A stretch of DNA of 64,000 nt from Afipia sp. (GTDB lineage: Bacteria > Pseudomonadota > Alphaproteobacteria > Rhizobiales > Xanthobacteraceae): assembly GCA_024707075.1 (NCBI GenBank), contig JANQAK010000003.1, positions 1,922,001-1,986,000 of the forward strand. Reading direction: 5' to 3'. The notes beneath the pieces are model-generated. The model worked only from the letters and a program-made list of their open reading frames with translations. It made no database searches and was not told the DNA's origin. Position numbers and translations under genes: made by a program. Within the stretch, counting starts at the first letter, position 1. Each line of letters starts with the position of its first letter. This document shows positions 8,708 to 20,015 of the stretch, piece after piece.

Positions 8708-8823
8708 TCATTCCGGGGCGCGAGCATCTTTGCGAGCGAGCCCGGAATCCATCGCGACCGGCAAATGAAAAAGGAGGGCTGGATTCCGGGCCTGCGCGTG
8801 AAGAACGCGCATCCCGGAATGAC
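8708..8823. repeat. Dispersed palindromic intergenic repeat (TCATTCCGGG type)
   Basis: TCATTCCGGGGCGCGAGC...GAGCCCGGAATCC is followed by GGATTCCGGGCCTGCGCG...GCGCATCCCGGAATGA. These are two imperfect hairpins with complementary outer ends (TCATTCCGGG / CCCGGAATGA). It resembles the intergenic palindromes of Bradyrhizobiaceae. It lies between azlC and ftsH, upstream of the former and downstream of the latter. Confidence 0.75.
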
Positions 8824-8844
8824 GGAGAGATCACGCGCCAACAA

Positions 8845-8875
8845 AAAGGCCGGTCAAAAGACCGGCCTTTTTTTT
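8845..8875 (-). terminator. Rho-independent terminator after ftsH
   Basis: AAAGGCCGGT pairs perfectly with ACCGGCCTTT around a 6-nt loop, with A/T runs on both sides. It is 23 bp downstream of the ftsH stop on the minus strand. Confidence 0.9.
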
Positions 8876-8897
8876 AAGAATGCGGGATTTAAGACGC

Positions 8898-10815
<1,918 letters not shown>

Positions 10816-11008
10816 TGAGCTTCCTTCGTGGCCGCATGGATCGCGGCCTCATATCCTTGGGCCTGCAACACGTTTCTCGGTGCGGGTTGCAATACAATCT
10901 AGGTGCGGACCCCCTCAATGCCAAGGGAACCTCGCAGGACTATTTAACGCATCTTAATGCCATTCCGGGTGAAATAAGGGCGGTTTGCCCGGGCTATTTC
11001 CACAGTGG

Positions 11009-12046
11009 TTAAGGCAAACCACCCATCCGCCGCCGCGGCGGCGCCGGCATGATATGGATACGGCCTTTCTGGATGCTGATAACGGCCCCGGCCAGCGTCT
11101 GCTTCAGCCGGAACCGTCCAGCCCCCGGCTTTTCCCTGCGCACAGCCTCGTCCATCGCCTGCAACAACGCCTCGACCTTGCCGAGTTCGGCCGGTCCCTC
11201 GTGGCCGGCACGATTGATCGCGCGCAGCAACAATCGGACCCGGATTTCGTCGGACAATGCGGTGAAGGCCGCCAGATCGAACCCAGCGTCCGGATCGATG
11301 CTCGCCAGATACCGCGCCGCGCCATCCGTCATGATGTCCAGCGCGGCATTGGCGCGGGCGAGACGCGATGCAAGCCGCGCCAGACTGCGTGCGTCGGCCC
11401 CTTCGGCGGCCAGCGCCGGCATCAGCGCACGCAGCCGCGGGCGGGTGAAGCGCGGATCGCGGTTGGTGGGATCATCGGCGAAGGCGACACCGGCGTTTTC
11501 CAGCGTGGCGACAAGCCGGGATTTCGGCACATCCAGAAAAGGCCGCACCAGCACCATGCCGTCGCGGTCCGATTGACGCGCCATCGCCGCCAGCCCGGCG
11601 AGGCCGCTGCCCCGCGACAGCCGCATGATGACGGTCTCTGCCTGATCGTCCCGGGTGTGCGCCGTAAAAATATGCGATGCGCCATGCCGCTGCGCGGCGC
11701 GAACCAGCAGCCGATAACGGGCATCGCGCGCGGCCGATGGCACACCAGTGTCCGGCTTCGCGCCGGACCAGCGAACGGTGCGATGTTCAATATCCAGCGC
11801 TTTGGCCAGACGCTTGACGTCGCGGGCTTCGCGCGCGGCCTCCTTGCGCAGGCCGTGATCAACCGTGACCGCCACCAGACGCGGGGCTTTTTTCAACGCG
11901 CGCCGCCAGCGTGCGGCCAACCACATCAATGCAACGGAGTCCGGGCCGCCGGACACCGCGAGCACGATCGCAGGCAAGGTTTTCCAGTCGGCGAACAGCC
12001 GCTTCGCTTCCTGCACCGAGATCGGCAATGTTTCGGCGTTGTACAT
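11009..12046 (-). CDS. tilS: tRNA(Ile)-lysidine synthase TilS
   Basis: Converts C34 of the CAU-anticodon isoleucine tRNA to lysidine so that it reads AUA. The PP-loop ATPase motif SGGPDSVAL is at residues ~31-39, and the family motifs VDHGLRKEA and TAHTRDDQAETVIMRLSRGSG follow. The 345-residue length is shorter than the E. coli enzyme because the C-terminal TilS_C domain is missing, a shortening I believe common in alphaproteobacteria. It is located between ftsH and the Tol-Pal gene cpoB, on the same strand as both. Confidence 0.93.
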   Translation of the reverse strand: MYNAETLPISVQEAKRLFADWKTLPAIVLAVSGGPDSVALMWLAARWRRALKKAPRLVAVTVDHGLRKEAAREARDVKRLAKALDIEHRTVRWSGAKPDTGVPSAARDARYRLLVRAAQRHGASHIFTAHTRDDQAETVIMRLSRGSGLAGLAAMARQSDRDGMVLVRPFLDVPKSRLVATLENAGVAFADDPTNRDPRFTRPRLRALMPALAAEGADARSLARLASRLARANAALDIMTDGAARYLASIDPDAGFDLAAFTALSDEIRVRLLLRAINRAGHEGPAELGKVEALLQAMDEAVRREKPGAGRFRLKQTLAGAVISIQKGRIHIMPAPPRRRMGGLP

Positions 12047-12116
12047 TCAGTCCAGAAGCCCGGTCCTCGTTCCCGACAGGGAAGGAAATGCGGACTCAGA
12101 ATAAGCGGTCTACGCC

Positions 12117-12240
12117 GTCATTGCGAGCGAAGCGAAGCAATCCAGTGGATAGCCCGGGCAAAGGAATGTCTGGATTGCTTCGTCGCGGAACCTGTGCCCG
12201 GACGGCGCAAAGCGCCGATCCGGGTGCTCCTCGCAATGAC
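12117..12240. repeat. Dispersed palindromic repeat, family A (GTCATTGCGAGCGAAGCG type)
   Basis: Begins GTCATTGCGAGCGAAGCGAAG and ends CTCCTCGCAATGAC. Internal arms CAATCCAG / CTGGATTG pair with each other, and an inner GC-rich hairpin is present. Related copies lie at 25472-25582 and 48369-48447. It separates tilS from cpoB, ending 12 bp past the cpoB stop. Confidence 0.85.
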
Positions 12241-12251
12241 GGATTGATATC

Positions 12252-13247
12252 CTAGCAGCCCACCCGCTTCTGCTCGCGGGCAACGCCCTGCTTTACGCCG
12301 TTCGAGGCGCGCGGATATTTCCGGTTGATTTCGCCGAACGCCGCGCAGGCGGCTTCCTTTTCCTTCAGCGCCGCAAGCGACTGGCCGAGCCGCAACAGCG
12401 CGTCGGGCGCTTTCGCCGAGGTGTCGAACTTGGTGGTCACGCCGAGAAATGCTTCCGCGGCGTCGCGGTATTTCTGCCGCTGGTAGAGGCTTTCGCCGAG
12501 CCAGTACTGCGAATCCGGCAGCATTGGATCGGACGGGTATTTGACGGCAAAATTTCGCATCGTCTCTTCGGCGAGCGCGTAGTCCTTGCGCTGGATATAC
12601 CCGATGCCGAGATCGAACTCATCGCGCGGCGTGGCCGACGGCGGCAAGGTGGTCAGCGATGCCGTGGTGTTCGGCGCCTGCTGAACCGGCCGCTGCGCCG
12701 GCGCACCGGTCCCGTAAGGATCGCGGGCGCCGCCGACATTCGACAGATCAAGCGGCTCGCCGGCATCACGTCCGCCCGGCGCACCGACCGGGGCTTCCGC
12801 CACGGGTAACTGTCCGCCGCCCAGCGCGCGCGGCACACCCGGTGCGTTCGGATTCCGGCTGGGATCGAACGCGTCGCCGCGACGGCCGCTGCTGGCGACA
12901 GGAGCGGCGATCACCGGCGGCGCTTGCCCTGCGCCGGGCAGCGGCTGATAGCCGGGGTTCGGCTGGGCTTGCGGCGCGACGGCGACGCCGGGCGCAACCG
13001 GACGAGGCGCCGCAGCCTGACTGGCCGGGGCCGGCTGCGCACCCTGCAACGCCCGCAACTGCTCCTCGAGTTGACGGTTGCGATACTGCAATTCCTCGTT
13101 CTGACCGGTCAGCGTGCGCAACTGGTTTTCCAGCCGCTCGATGCGGATTTCAGGATCGATATCCTGCTGCGCAGACGCGCTGACGGGCAGCCACAAGGGC
13201 GCGGTCAAGAGAACCGCATAGGCGAAAATTTGAAATCTGGATGACAT
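12252..13247 (-). CDS. cpoB: Tol-Pal system protein CpoB (YbgF)
   Basis: Periplasmic protein that links the Tol-Pal machine with peptidoglycan synthesis. From ATG 13247 (MSSRFQIFAYAVLL) it has a signal peptide ending VSASAQQ. A coiled coil follows (IRIERLENQLRTLTGQNEELQYRNRQLEEQLR), then a long Pro/Ala/Gly-rich linker. The C-terminal TPR domain begins at EFDLGIGYIQRKDYALAEE and contains PDSQYWLGESLYQRQKY, the standard YbgF arrangement. Two CpoB-like cysteines remain near the end (CAAFGEI and the final VGC). Length is 331 residues. The track adds 14 residues upstream. It follows pal, from which it is separated by a terminator-like hairpin. Confidence 0.9.
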   Translation of the reverse strand: MSSRFQIFAYAVLLTAPLWLPVSASAQQDIDPEIRIERLENQLRTLTGQNEELQYRNRQLEEQLRALQGAQPAPASQAAAPRPVAPGVAVAPQAQPNPGYQPLPGAGQAPPVIAAPVASSGRRGDAFDPSRNPNAPGVPRALGGGQLPVAEAPVGAPGGRDAGEPLDLSNVGGARDPYGTGAPAQRPVQQAPNTTASLTTLPPSATPRDEFDLGIGYIQRKDYALAEETMRNFAVKYPSDPMLPDSQYWLGESLYQRQKYRDAAEAFLGVTTKFDTSAKAPDALLRLGQSLAALKEKEAACAAFGEINRKYPRASNGVKQGVAREQKRVGC

Positions 13248-13352
13248 TTTGACCCGAAGAAATAAGGGCATCGCTTTCAAAGCGACCAAGATTGACCGGT
13301 TCAGTACGCCAAAAATATGGCTTCCGACAGCTTGAAAATAAGCACCAAAACA

Positions 13353-13378
13353 AAAACGGCGCCCGAAGGCGCCGTTTT
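13353..13378 (-). terminator. Terminator hairpin between pal and cpoB
   Basis: AAAACGGCGCC / GGCGCCGTTTT is a perfect 11-bp stem with CGAA loop and a U-rich end on the minus strand, 21 bp past the pal stop. It probably lowers read-through into cpoB, which then needs its own promoter or relies on leaky termination. Confidence 0.85.
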
Positions 13379-13398
13379 AGAAGCTCTCAAGTACGGCC

Positions 13399-13890
13399 TT
13401 ATGAACTCGCGTTCAGGACGGTCACCGCGCGGCGGTTCTGCGACCAGCACGAGATGTCGTTACACACCGCGACCGGACGTTCCTTGCCGTAGGAAATCGT
13501 GCGCATTCGGCCGGGATCAATGCCGCGCGACGCGAGGAAGCTGCGCACCGATTGCGCACGCTTGGCGCCGAGCGCGATATTGTACTCGCGGGTGCCGCGT
13601 TCGTCGGCATGGCCTTCGATCGTGAACGAATAGCGGTTGTACTGCTGCAACCACTGCGCCTGCTTGTCGAGGGTCGCGATCGCCTGCGGCGACAATTCGG
13701 TCTGGTCGCTCTCGAAGAACACGCGGTCGCCGACATTGACCACGAAATCCTGCTGGCTGCCCGGCACAGCCGCGCTCGCCATGGCATCGCCGCCGACGCC
13801 GGTCTTGTTGGCGCAGGCGCCCATCGAAAGCGCCACGGCCAAAACCGCTGCCAGTTTCAATCCCTGGAGGATACGCATCTGATGTTTCAT
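13399..13890 (-). CDS. pal: Peptidoglycan-associated lipoprotein Pal
   Basis: Outer-membrane lipoprotein that ties the outer membrane to peptidoglycan and binds TolB. From ATG 13890 (MKHQMRILQGLKL) a lipoprotein signal peptide ends in LSMGAC with the lipidated Cys. The C-terminal OmpA-like domain carries FTIEGHADERGTREYNIALGAKRA, the Pal peptidoglycan-binding signature. Length 163 residues is typical. GGAGG lies about 8 nt upstream of the chosen ATG. The track start at 14022 would add 44 residues that lack a signal-peptide character. It is separated from tolB by two unrelated genes, which is unusual. Confidence 0.95.
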   Translation of the reverse strand: MKHQMRILQGLKLAAVLAVALSMGACANKTGVGGDAMASAAVPGSQQDFVVNVGDRVFFESDQTELSPQAIATLDKQAQWLQQYNRYSFTIEGHADERGTREYNIALGAKRAQSVRSFLASRGIDPGRMRTISYGKERPVAVCNDISCWSQNRRAVTVLNASS

Positions 13891-14071
13891 TCCGGAGCCT
13901 CCACGCTCTGGTTTTAAGGACAGCACCCGGTCTACAGCGGCTTGGTTAAACGAACGTTCCGTCAACCTTGATGAGGCGTTGCCGAACACCCTCAAATGCC
14001 GACCATCGGGCAAAACACGCAACGATAGTTAATGCTGTATGAATATGGCGCGACGGTGAATGTGCCAAGCA

Positions 14072-14102
14072 AAAAGGGCCCCGGCCGGCGGCTGGAGCCC
14101 TT
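14072..14102 (-). terminator. Terminator hairpin after the FeeM-like gene
   Basis: On the minus strand AAGGGCTCC ... GGGGCCCTT forms an imperfect stem that also encloses a small GCCGGC palindrome. It ends in TTTTT, about 50 bp beyond the stop of the FeeM-like gene. Confidence 0.65.
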
Positions 14103-14153
14103 AATCCATGGGAAATTTTCTGCCGTGACCGGCCGCCTGGCGGCAAGTCTGCT

Positions 14154-14903
14154 TCAGGAGCGCGGGGCGATGGTCGCCTTCTTGAACGGAAATTCGGGCA
14201 AGGTCACGATGGAAGTCGAGTCCGGCTGCGGCTGGCTTCGCTCGAACAGTTTGCGGCGCTCGAAGAAGCTGGAACGGAAATACGGATAGCGCTCGAACAC
14301 GCGATCGCGCATTGCAGGATAATCCACCGCCATCAGGCAAATCGGCTTGATCAGCCCGGGATATTCACGAGGCCCGCTGATCGGCTTGTGCAGAAATACC
14401 CGGCGATAGAACGCCTGATGCTCCGAGCGCACGCTCGCAAATCCGACATCGGCTTCAAAATACTCGCAGGCGACGTAAGCGAGGCGCAGCGTCATGTATG
14501 GCAGTTCAGGAAAACGCGTCTCGCGATCCGGATCTGCGACGAAGCGCGTCGGGTCCACCAGAACCTTGCCCTCGGCCAGTTGAGGCCTGATCAGATCCGG
14601 AAACACATCGAGCGACGGACAATCCGGCATCTCCGGCGAGGCCACGGTGATGCGGAGCGAACTCATCAGCACCCCGTCGAAATAAACTCCGAAGATCCAG
14701 GAATTCGGCAGGTCGTCGTACCGGTCGTGGACCATTTCGCTCGAATTTGGCGCGACCGCGCCTTCTTCACGATATGCGCGATAGCGAAGCCGGTAGATTT
14801 CCTCCCTCTCGGCAGGCGTTTCAGCCAGCCTGTAGTCCACCGCATCGAGAGGAAACCTGCTGCGTTCGGACGGACGACCGGACGTCTGCACTGCTGAGAT
14901 CAT
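14154..14903 (-). CDS. GNAT-fold N-acyl amino acid synthase-like protein (FeeM-like)
   Basis: About 249 residues. The region YRLAETPAEREEIYRLRYRAYREEGA, then DRYDDLPNSWIFGVYFDGVLMSSLRI, then DPTRFVADPDRETRFPELPYMTLRLAYVAC is the pattern of the acyl-homoserine-lactone-synthase-like GNAT superfamily that includes FeeM. Those enzymes transfer a fatty acyl group from acyl-ACP to an amino acid. The substrate here is unknown. I prefer ATG 14903 over the GTG at 14942 because GGAG lies 7 nt upstream of it. It is inserted, with a GGDEF-EAL gene, between tolB and pal on the same strand. It could make a signalling or membrane lipid, but this is inference. Confidence 0.65.
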   Translation of the reverse strand: MISAVQTSGRPSERSRFPLDAVDYRLAETPAEREEIYRLRYRAYREEGAVAPNSSEMVHDRYDDLPNSWIFGVYFDGVLMSSLRITVASPEMPDCPSLDVFPDLIRPQLAEGKVLVDPTRFVADPDRETRFPELPYMTLRLAYVACEYFEADVGFASVRSEHQAFYRRVFLHKPISGPREYPGLIKPICLMAVDYPAMRDRVFERYPYFRSSFFERRKLFERSQPQPDSTSIVTLPEFPFKKATIAPRS

Positions 14904-15090
14904 ATTCTTGCTCCGACCGATCGCGGAAACGCTCTGCGCCACTGTTGAGAGGTTAATGCTTTCTTAACCCGAGAGCAAAGTGTAGCCGGAATTAACCTTA
15001 ATCCGGATGTCGAATCTGCAATATTCTTCCACACCAGAAGCATGGCAGCGTTGCCTGAATTTGGAGATCGCAATTAGCGGCGAGCGCGCC

Positions 15091-17449
15091 TTAGCGCTGT
15101 GTCTGCCGGAGGGGCACAACGGTCTTGGTGGCAGAGGCGTGCGAGGCCTTCAACAACTCGCGCACACGGGTCGCGGGAACCGGCCGGCTGAACAGATAGC
15201 CTTGCGCTTCGGTGATCGTCCCTTCGGCGCTGATCAGTTCAAGCTGTTCGTTGGTCTCGATACCTTCGACAACAACAGTCATACCGAGGTCGGCGCTCAG
15301 GCGCGCGACGCCGCGCAGCAGCGTCAGAGGCCGCTGGGTGTTGATGTCTTCAAGGAACGAGCGATCGATCTTCACCTTCTGAAGCGGGAAGTTGTGGAGA
15401 TAGCTCAGGCTCGAATAGCCGGTGCCGAAATCGTCGAGCGAGATGCGGACGCCCGCCTCGCGCAGTTGTGTCAGCACGTCGAGCGTCCATTGCGTGTTGC
15501 GCAACAGCGAAGACTCGGTGATCTCGATCTCCAGCCGGTTCGCAGGCAGCCCCGACACTTCGAGCGCGTAACGAACTTCGGTCATGACGTCGCGCTGATG
15601 GAATTGCTGCGGCGAGAAATTCACGGCAACACTGACCGCCTCCGGCCATTTCATGCATTCCATGCAGGCCTTGCGCAGTATCCACCGGCCCAGATCGACA
15701 ACGAGGCCCATATCCTCAACGACCGGAATGATGTCGGCCGGCGACACCGATCCGCGCGTCGGATGATTCCAGCGCAACAGCGCTTCGCAGGTTGAAATCC
15801 GTCCCGACTTCAAATTGACCAGCGGCTGGTAATACAGTTCGAACTCCTCATGCGCGAGCGCGTGGCGCAGATCGAGTTCGAGCACGCGCCGCGCTTCGAC
15901 GGTGTGCGCCATCTCCTCGCGGAAGAAACAGAAGGTGCCGCGGCCATCGGCCTTGGCGCGATAAAGCGCCATGTCGGCGTTCTTCAGCAGGACGTCGGCG
16001 GTGATATTTGGCGACGTAAGCGCAATGCCGATGCTGGCGCCGATCTCGACCAGATGGTGGTCGATCTCGTAGCGCTCGCTCAGGCGATCGACGATCCGGC
16101 GCGCCAGCGAGGCGGCATCTTCGGTGGAGTGAATTCCGCGCTGGAACACGACGAATTCATCGCCGCCGAAACGCGCGACGAAATCCTGCGGACGCAACAG
16201 CCGGCGCAGCCGGGCCGTGACCGCGCAAAGCAGCTTGTCGCCGCTCGGATGACCCAGGGTATCGTTGACCTGCTTGAATTGATCGAGATCGATGAAGAGA
16301 AGCGCCGACGGCGATGCCTCGCCAAACGGAGCCGCCAGCAATTTCTCGATCTCGTCGCGGAAACTGACGCGGTTCGGCAATCCCGTCAGTTCGTCGACCC
16401 GCGCCATATGGCTGATCTTCGCTTCGGCGTTACGTCGCTCGGTGATGTCTTCCACCAGAACGACGGTGCCGCCGCCCTCCATCGGCTGGAATGTCCAGGA
16501 CAGCGCGCGCTCGCCAGAACCGCTCGCGTCGATTGTGACGATCTCCCCGGCCCGCGATGCTTCGACTTCCGCCACAATGGCCTTGGCGCTGGCAACGGAA
16601 AGCGTATTTACGGCAATGGCGTCCGACACAATATCGCGGACCGTCACATCGCCATGAGCCAGATCCCTGTTCAGCTTCATCATTTCGCTGAAGGCCCGAT
16701 TGACCACCGTGATGTGGCCGTCCGGGTTAATCATGTAAAGGCCGTTGGGCATGTTGTTCAGCGCGGTATCGAACTGTGCGGCAATCGACGCCTCACGTTC
16801 GTTTGCAAGCAGCGCTTTCACGAAGATCGAATGCAGGCTCAGGTTGATGTCCTTCAACCCGAGGAAAAAACAGCACCAGCAATCCCGCCAGCCCCATATG
16901 ATAGGGGTCACCATGCAGAGCCAGCGCGACAGACATCGGCCCGCAGGACAGCAGGATGTGAAGCTGAACAATGCGCGGACGGCCGTAGTTGCGCGCGGCG
17001 CCGCCGCCGGTATAGGCGATGGTCACCGTCGTACAGAGCATATGGGCGATCGGATCGTCGGTGCCGAGCAGCACCACCGCGCACCAAAGTCCGAGCACCC
17101 CGGCGTAGAGCATCGCGCCGACCATGTAACGCGGTTCAAAATCGGCAGCCTGTTCGGGGGTAAGAACCGTGGTGCGCTTCTCGTATTTGCGCATCTGGAA
17201 CGCGCGCGCGATACCAATGGTGATGATCAAAAGCGCGCACGGCCAGATCGGAGCGTAGCCGGTCTTGAGCGCCGTCATCAAAGCCGCGGCGGCGGCGCAG
17301 ATAGCCCCAAACAGCATCGGCCAGGAATTCTGGCACATGGAATCGACCAGCGCCGCATAAATTGACGGCGATAGAGACTCTTCTTCCGATCTCTTTTTCC
17401 GATGAACCAATTGCATGGGGCGCGCGCACGTCCTTTGGACGGCCAGCAT
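15091..17449 (-). CDS. Membrane-bound PAS-GGDEF-EAL protein, c-di-GMP turnover (frame broken by a 1-nt insertion)
   Basis: Two overlapping frames make one protein of about 785 residues if one base is deleted in the TTTTTTCC run at about 16864-16871, joining GLAGLLVLFF to LGLKDINLSLHSIFV. Domains in order: about five membrane helices (residues ~40-190), a PAS domain (FDTALNNMPNGLYMINPDGHI), a GGDEF domain with RFGGDEFVVF, and an EAL domain with STCEALLRW and DDFGTGYSSLSYL. Both catalytic motifs look intact, so it could make and break cyclic-di-GMP. GGAGGG precedes the ATG at 17449. It lies between tolB and the FeeM-like gene, all on the minus strand. A sequencing insertion is the simplest explanation for the break. 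Confidence 0.85.
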
Positions 17450-17599
17450 TACCCTCCGCTGATGAAGTCTTTCTGAGCGAACGTCGTTACCAATTCGTTG
17501 CCGCGCTCAAGGAAACAGAAAATTTGCCTGCAAATTCAGCACACTAGGCAAGTATTGCCGATTAACAGGCCTGCCGCTGAACGGCCCTTAACGTCTCGT

Positions 17600-18985
17600 T
17601 TACGATAGCAGCGGCGACCATGCCGGATCGGACGCGAAGCCCGGCGTCGGCACCTTCTGTTCGTTGCGGCCGGAAATATCCACCGTGAACAGTGACGGCC
17701 CGCCCCCCGCCTCTCGGAAGAACATCACGACGCGGCCGTTCGGCGCGAAGGTCGGCCCTTCATTGTGGTAGCCGGAGGTGAGAATGCGCTCGCCCGAGCC
17801 ATCCGGCTTCATGATGCCGATGGCGAACTGTCCGCCACCCTGCTTGGTGAAGGCGATATAATCGCCACGCGGCGACCAGACCGGGGTCGAGTAGCTGCCT
17901 TCGCCGAACGAGATGCGCTGCGCCGCGCCGCCGCTCGCGCCCATGACATAAATTTGCGGCTTGCCGCCGCGATCGGATTCGAAACAGATTCGTCCGCCGT
18001 CCGGCGCGTAGGACGGCGAGGTGTCGATAGCCGGCGTATCGGTGAGACGCGTGGTCGACTTCGACCGCAAGTCCATCACGAACAGATTCGAGTTACCGCC
18101 CTGCTGCAAGCTCATGATGATGCGCTGGCCATCCGGCGAGAACCGCGGTGAGAATGACATGCCGGGGAAATTGCCGACGATCTCGCGCTGGCCGGTCTCG
18201 ACGTTGAACAAATAGACCCGCGGATCGCCCTGGCCGAATTCCATGTAGGTGATTTCCTGCGTGGACGGCGAGAACCGCGGCGTCAGCACGAGGTCAGCGC
18301 CGCGCGTGAGATAGCGCACGTTCGCGCCGTCCTGATCCATCATGGCGAGGCGCTTGACGCGGCGCTCCTTGGGGCCGGTTTCATCGACGAACACCACGCG
18401 GCTGTCGAAATAGCCTTTTTCGCCGGTCAGACGCTCGTATATCTGATCTGAAATGATGTGCGCGATGCGCCGCCATGATTCCGGCGACGTGAAATACTGC
18501 TGGCCCGTCAGTTGCTGGGCCTGCGGCACGTCCCAGAGACGGAATTCGGCCTTGAGACGGCCGTCGCCCTGCCGGGTGGCGCGGCCGGTGACCAGCGCCT
18601 GTGCATTGATCTGACGCCAGTTCGCAAATTGCGGCGGAACGTCGATGTTGGAAATGCGCTCGATGAACGCCGCCTGATCGATCGGCGCGAACAATCCGCT
18701 GCGCTTGAGGTTGTTGGTGATGACCTGCGCGATGCCGGCGGCGACGTCGCCGTCGCCCTGCGTGCCGGGAACGAAATTCGGGATCGCGATCGGGATCGGC
18801 TGGAAGTTGCCTTCGGTCACCGTGACGCGCGCCTGCGCCAAGGCCTTGCTGACGGGCGTCGCCAGCAGCAGTCCGGCGGATGCCGCGCCCGACATCACCT
18901 GGCGGCGTGAAAGTTTCAGATTCGTCGGCGCGCTCATCGCCTGCAACTCGTCCGGCCCTTGTTCGTTCAAGTCTCGCATGCTCAT
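17600..18985 (-). CDS. tolB: Tol-Pal system beta-propeller protein TolB
   Basis: Periplasmic partner of Pal and TolA in outer-membrane constriction. It has 461 residues. An N-terminal TolB domain contains [11 protein letters not shown] and [16 protein letters not shown] six-bladed beta-propeller follows with WD40-like repeats such as [33 protein letters not shown] and [13 protein letters not shown]. The leader is odd: [29 protein letters not shown] has twin arginines, a hydrophobic core and AQA cleavage, suggesting Tat export rather than Sec. Start ATG 18985, but ATG 18937 ([13 protein letters not shown]) is possible. It sits downstream of tolA on the same strand. Confidence 0.94.
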   Translation of the reverse strand: MSMRDLNEQGPDELQAMSAPTNLKLSRRQVMSGAASAGLLLATPVSKALAQARVTVTEGNFQPIPIAIPNFVPGTQGDGDVAAGIAQVITNNLKRSGLFAPIDQAAFIERISNIDVPPQFANWRQINAQALVTGRATRQGDGRLKAEFRLWDVPQAQQLTGQQYFTSPESWRRIAHIISDQIYERLTGEKGYFDSRVVFVDETGPKERRVKRLAMMDQDGANVRYLTRGADLVLTPRFSPSTQEITYMEFGQGDPRVYLFNVETGQREIVGNFPGMSFSPRFSPDGQRIIMSLQQGGNSNLFVMDLRSKSTTRLTDTPAIDTSPSYAPDGGRICFESDRGGKPQIYVMGASGGAAQRISFGEGSYSTPVWSPRGDYIAFTKQGGGQFAIGIMKPDGSGERILTSGYHNEGPTFAPNGRVVMFFREAGGGPSLFTVDISGRNEQKVPTPGFASDPAWSPLLS

Positions 18986-19075
18986 CCAAACTTCATTCTG
19001 GCGATGACGCCGTTTCTGGTATGTATGGGCATGATCCGATCCGAAAGCCGGTTTCCACCTTTCGGGATCATGCCG

Positions 19076-20014
19076 TCACGAAAATTTTTCGGTAAATGCC
19101 GGCTCGAAGAATTTCCACTCGTCGAAATAGGCCGCCGGCAGATTGTACGGCTGGCACTCGATGATCGCGCGCTGTGCGCTCTCCTGATAAACGCGGAAAT
19201 AAGGACTCGATCCGCCCGGCAGCGGCACCGGCATGGTCTCGAGCGTGCCGTCACGCTTCAGCTTGATGGTGAAGACCGCCTCGACCTTCTGCGCCTCGAC
19301 GCCGCCATAAGGCTTCTTCCAGCAACGCTCGACCTGCTGGCGGAACATCGCGCCCCATGTCGCGGAATTGTCGGCGGCGGTCCCGCGCGCGGTGCCCAAA
19401 GAGGCCTGCGAGTTGATCGCAGCCCCCGTGATGGACTGGCGCGACGGATCGCGCTTGTCGAGCAAGGCTGCGATCTTCGACTGATCAAATACGCGCTCGG
19501 CTTTCTGCTTGTCCGGCGGAGGCGGTGTCGCCTTGACCTGCTGCGGCTTCGGAGGCTTCTTGGCCTCCTCCTTCTTCAACGCCTCGGCGATCGGATCGAC
19601 CTTGGCCTGATCCGGCTTTTTCTCCGCGGGCTTCTGCTCTTCCTTTGGCTTGTTCTCGACAACAGGCTTCGGCGGATCGGGTTTTTTCTCGACCGGCTTT
19701 TCCTCGGGCTTCGGCGTCGGCGGCGGCGCCGCTTCGGTGACCACCGGCGCCTTCTTGTCGTCGATCTTGCCGACCGCATCGTCCACCGGCGGCTTCGGCT
19801 CGGCGACTTTCTCCACCAGCGGCTTCGGATTTTCCTTCTTGCCGGTTTTCATGCCGGCCATGGCCTTGGCGAACTGATCCGCGGAAATGATGTCGACCGG
19901 AACGGAATCCTCCGGCATCGACTCGAAGGCCCTGGTCGAGAACGACACCAGGCCCCAGCCGATCACCAGGGCATGCAAAGCGACAGACGCTGCGACGGTC
20001 TTGTCGATCTTCAC
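19076..20014 (-). CDS. tolA: Tol-Pal system protein TolA
   Basis: Inner-membrane protein that spans the periplasm and couples TolQR proton flow to TolB and Pal. The start is GTG at 20014 (VKIDKTVAASVALHALVIGWG). One N-terminal membrane helix covers residues ~8-26. A long Pro/Lys/Glu-rich stalk with EEKPVEKKPDPPKPVVENKP follows. The compact C-terminal TolA/TonB-like domain has WGAMFRQQVERCWKKPYGG and RDGTLETMPVPLPGGSSPYFRVYQESA. Length is 312 residues. The GTG lies 2 bp from the tolR stop, and AGGGAA upstream may serve as the ribosome site. Order tolQ-tolR-tolA-tolB is the usual one. Confidence 0.92.
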   Translation of the reverse strand: MKIDKTVAASVALHALVIGWGLVSFSTRAFESMPEDSVPVDIISADQFAKAMAGMKTGKKENPKPLVEKVAEPKPPVDDAVGKIDDKKAPVVTEAAPPPTPKPEEKPVEKKPDPPKPVVENKPKEEQKPAEKKPDQAKVDPIAEALKKEEAKKPPKPQQVKATPPPPDKQKAERVFDQSKIAALLDKRDPSRQSITGAAINSQASLGTARGTAADNSATWGAMFRQQVERCWKKPYGGVEAQKVEAVFTIKLKRDGTLETMPVPLPGGSSPYFRVYQESAQRAIIECQPYNLPAAYFDEWKFFEPAFTEKFS

Positions 20015-20015
20015 G

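Noticed and set aside
10985-12247. 420-aa plus-strand ORF opposite tilS
   Set aside because: tilS has the PP-loop and all motifs on the other strand; this frame is arginine-rich shadow and runs into repeat family A.
15850-17163. 437-aa plus-strand ORF opposite the GGDEF-EAL gene
   Set aside because: Antisense to well-defined catalytic domains; no recognisable features.
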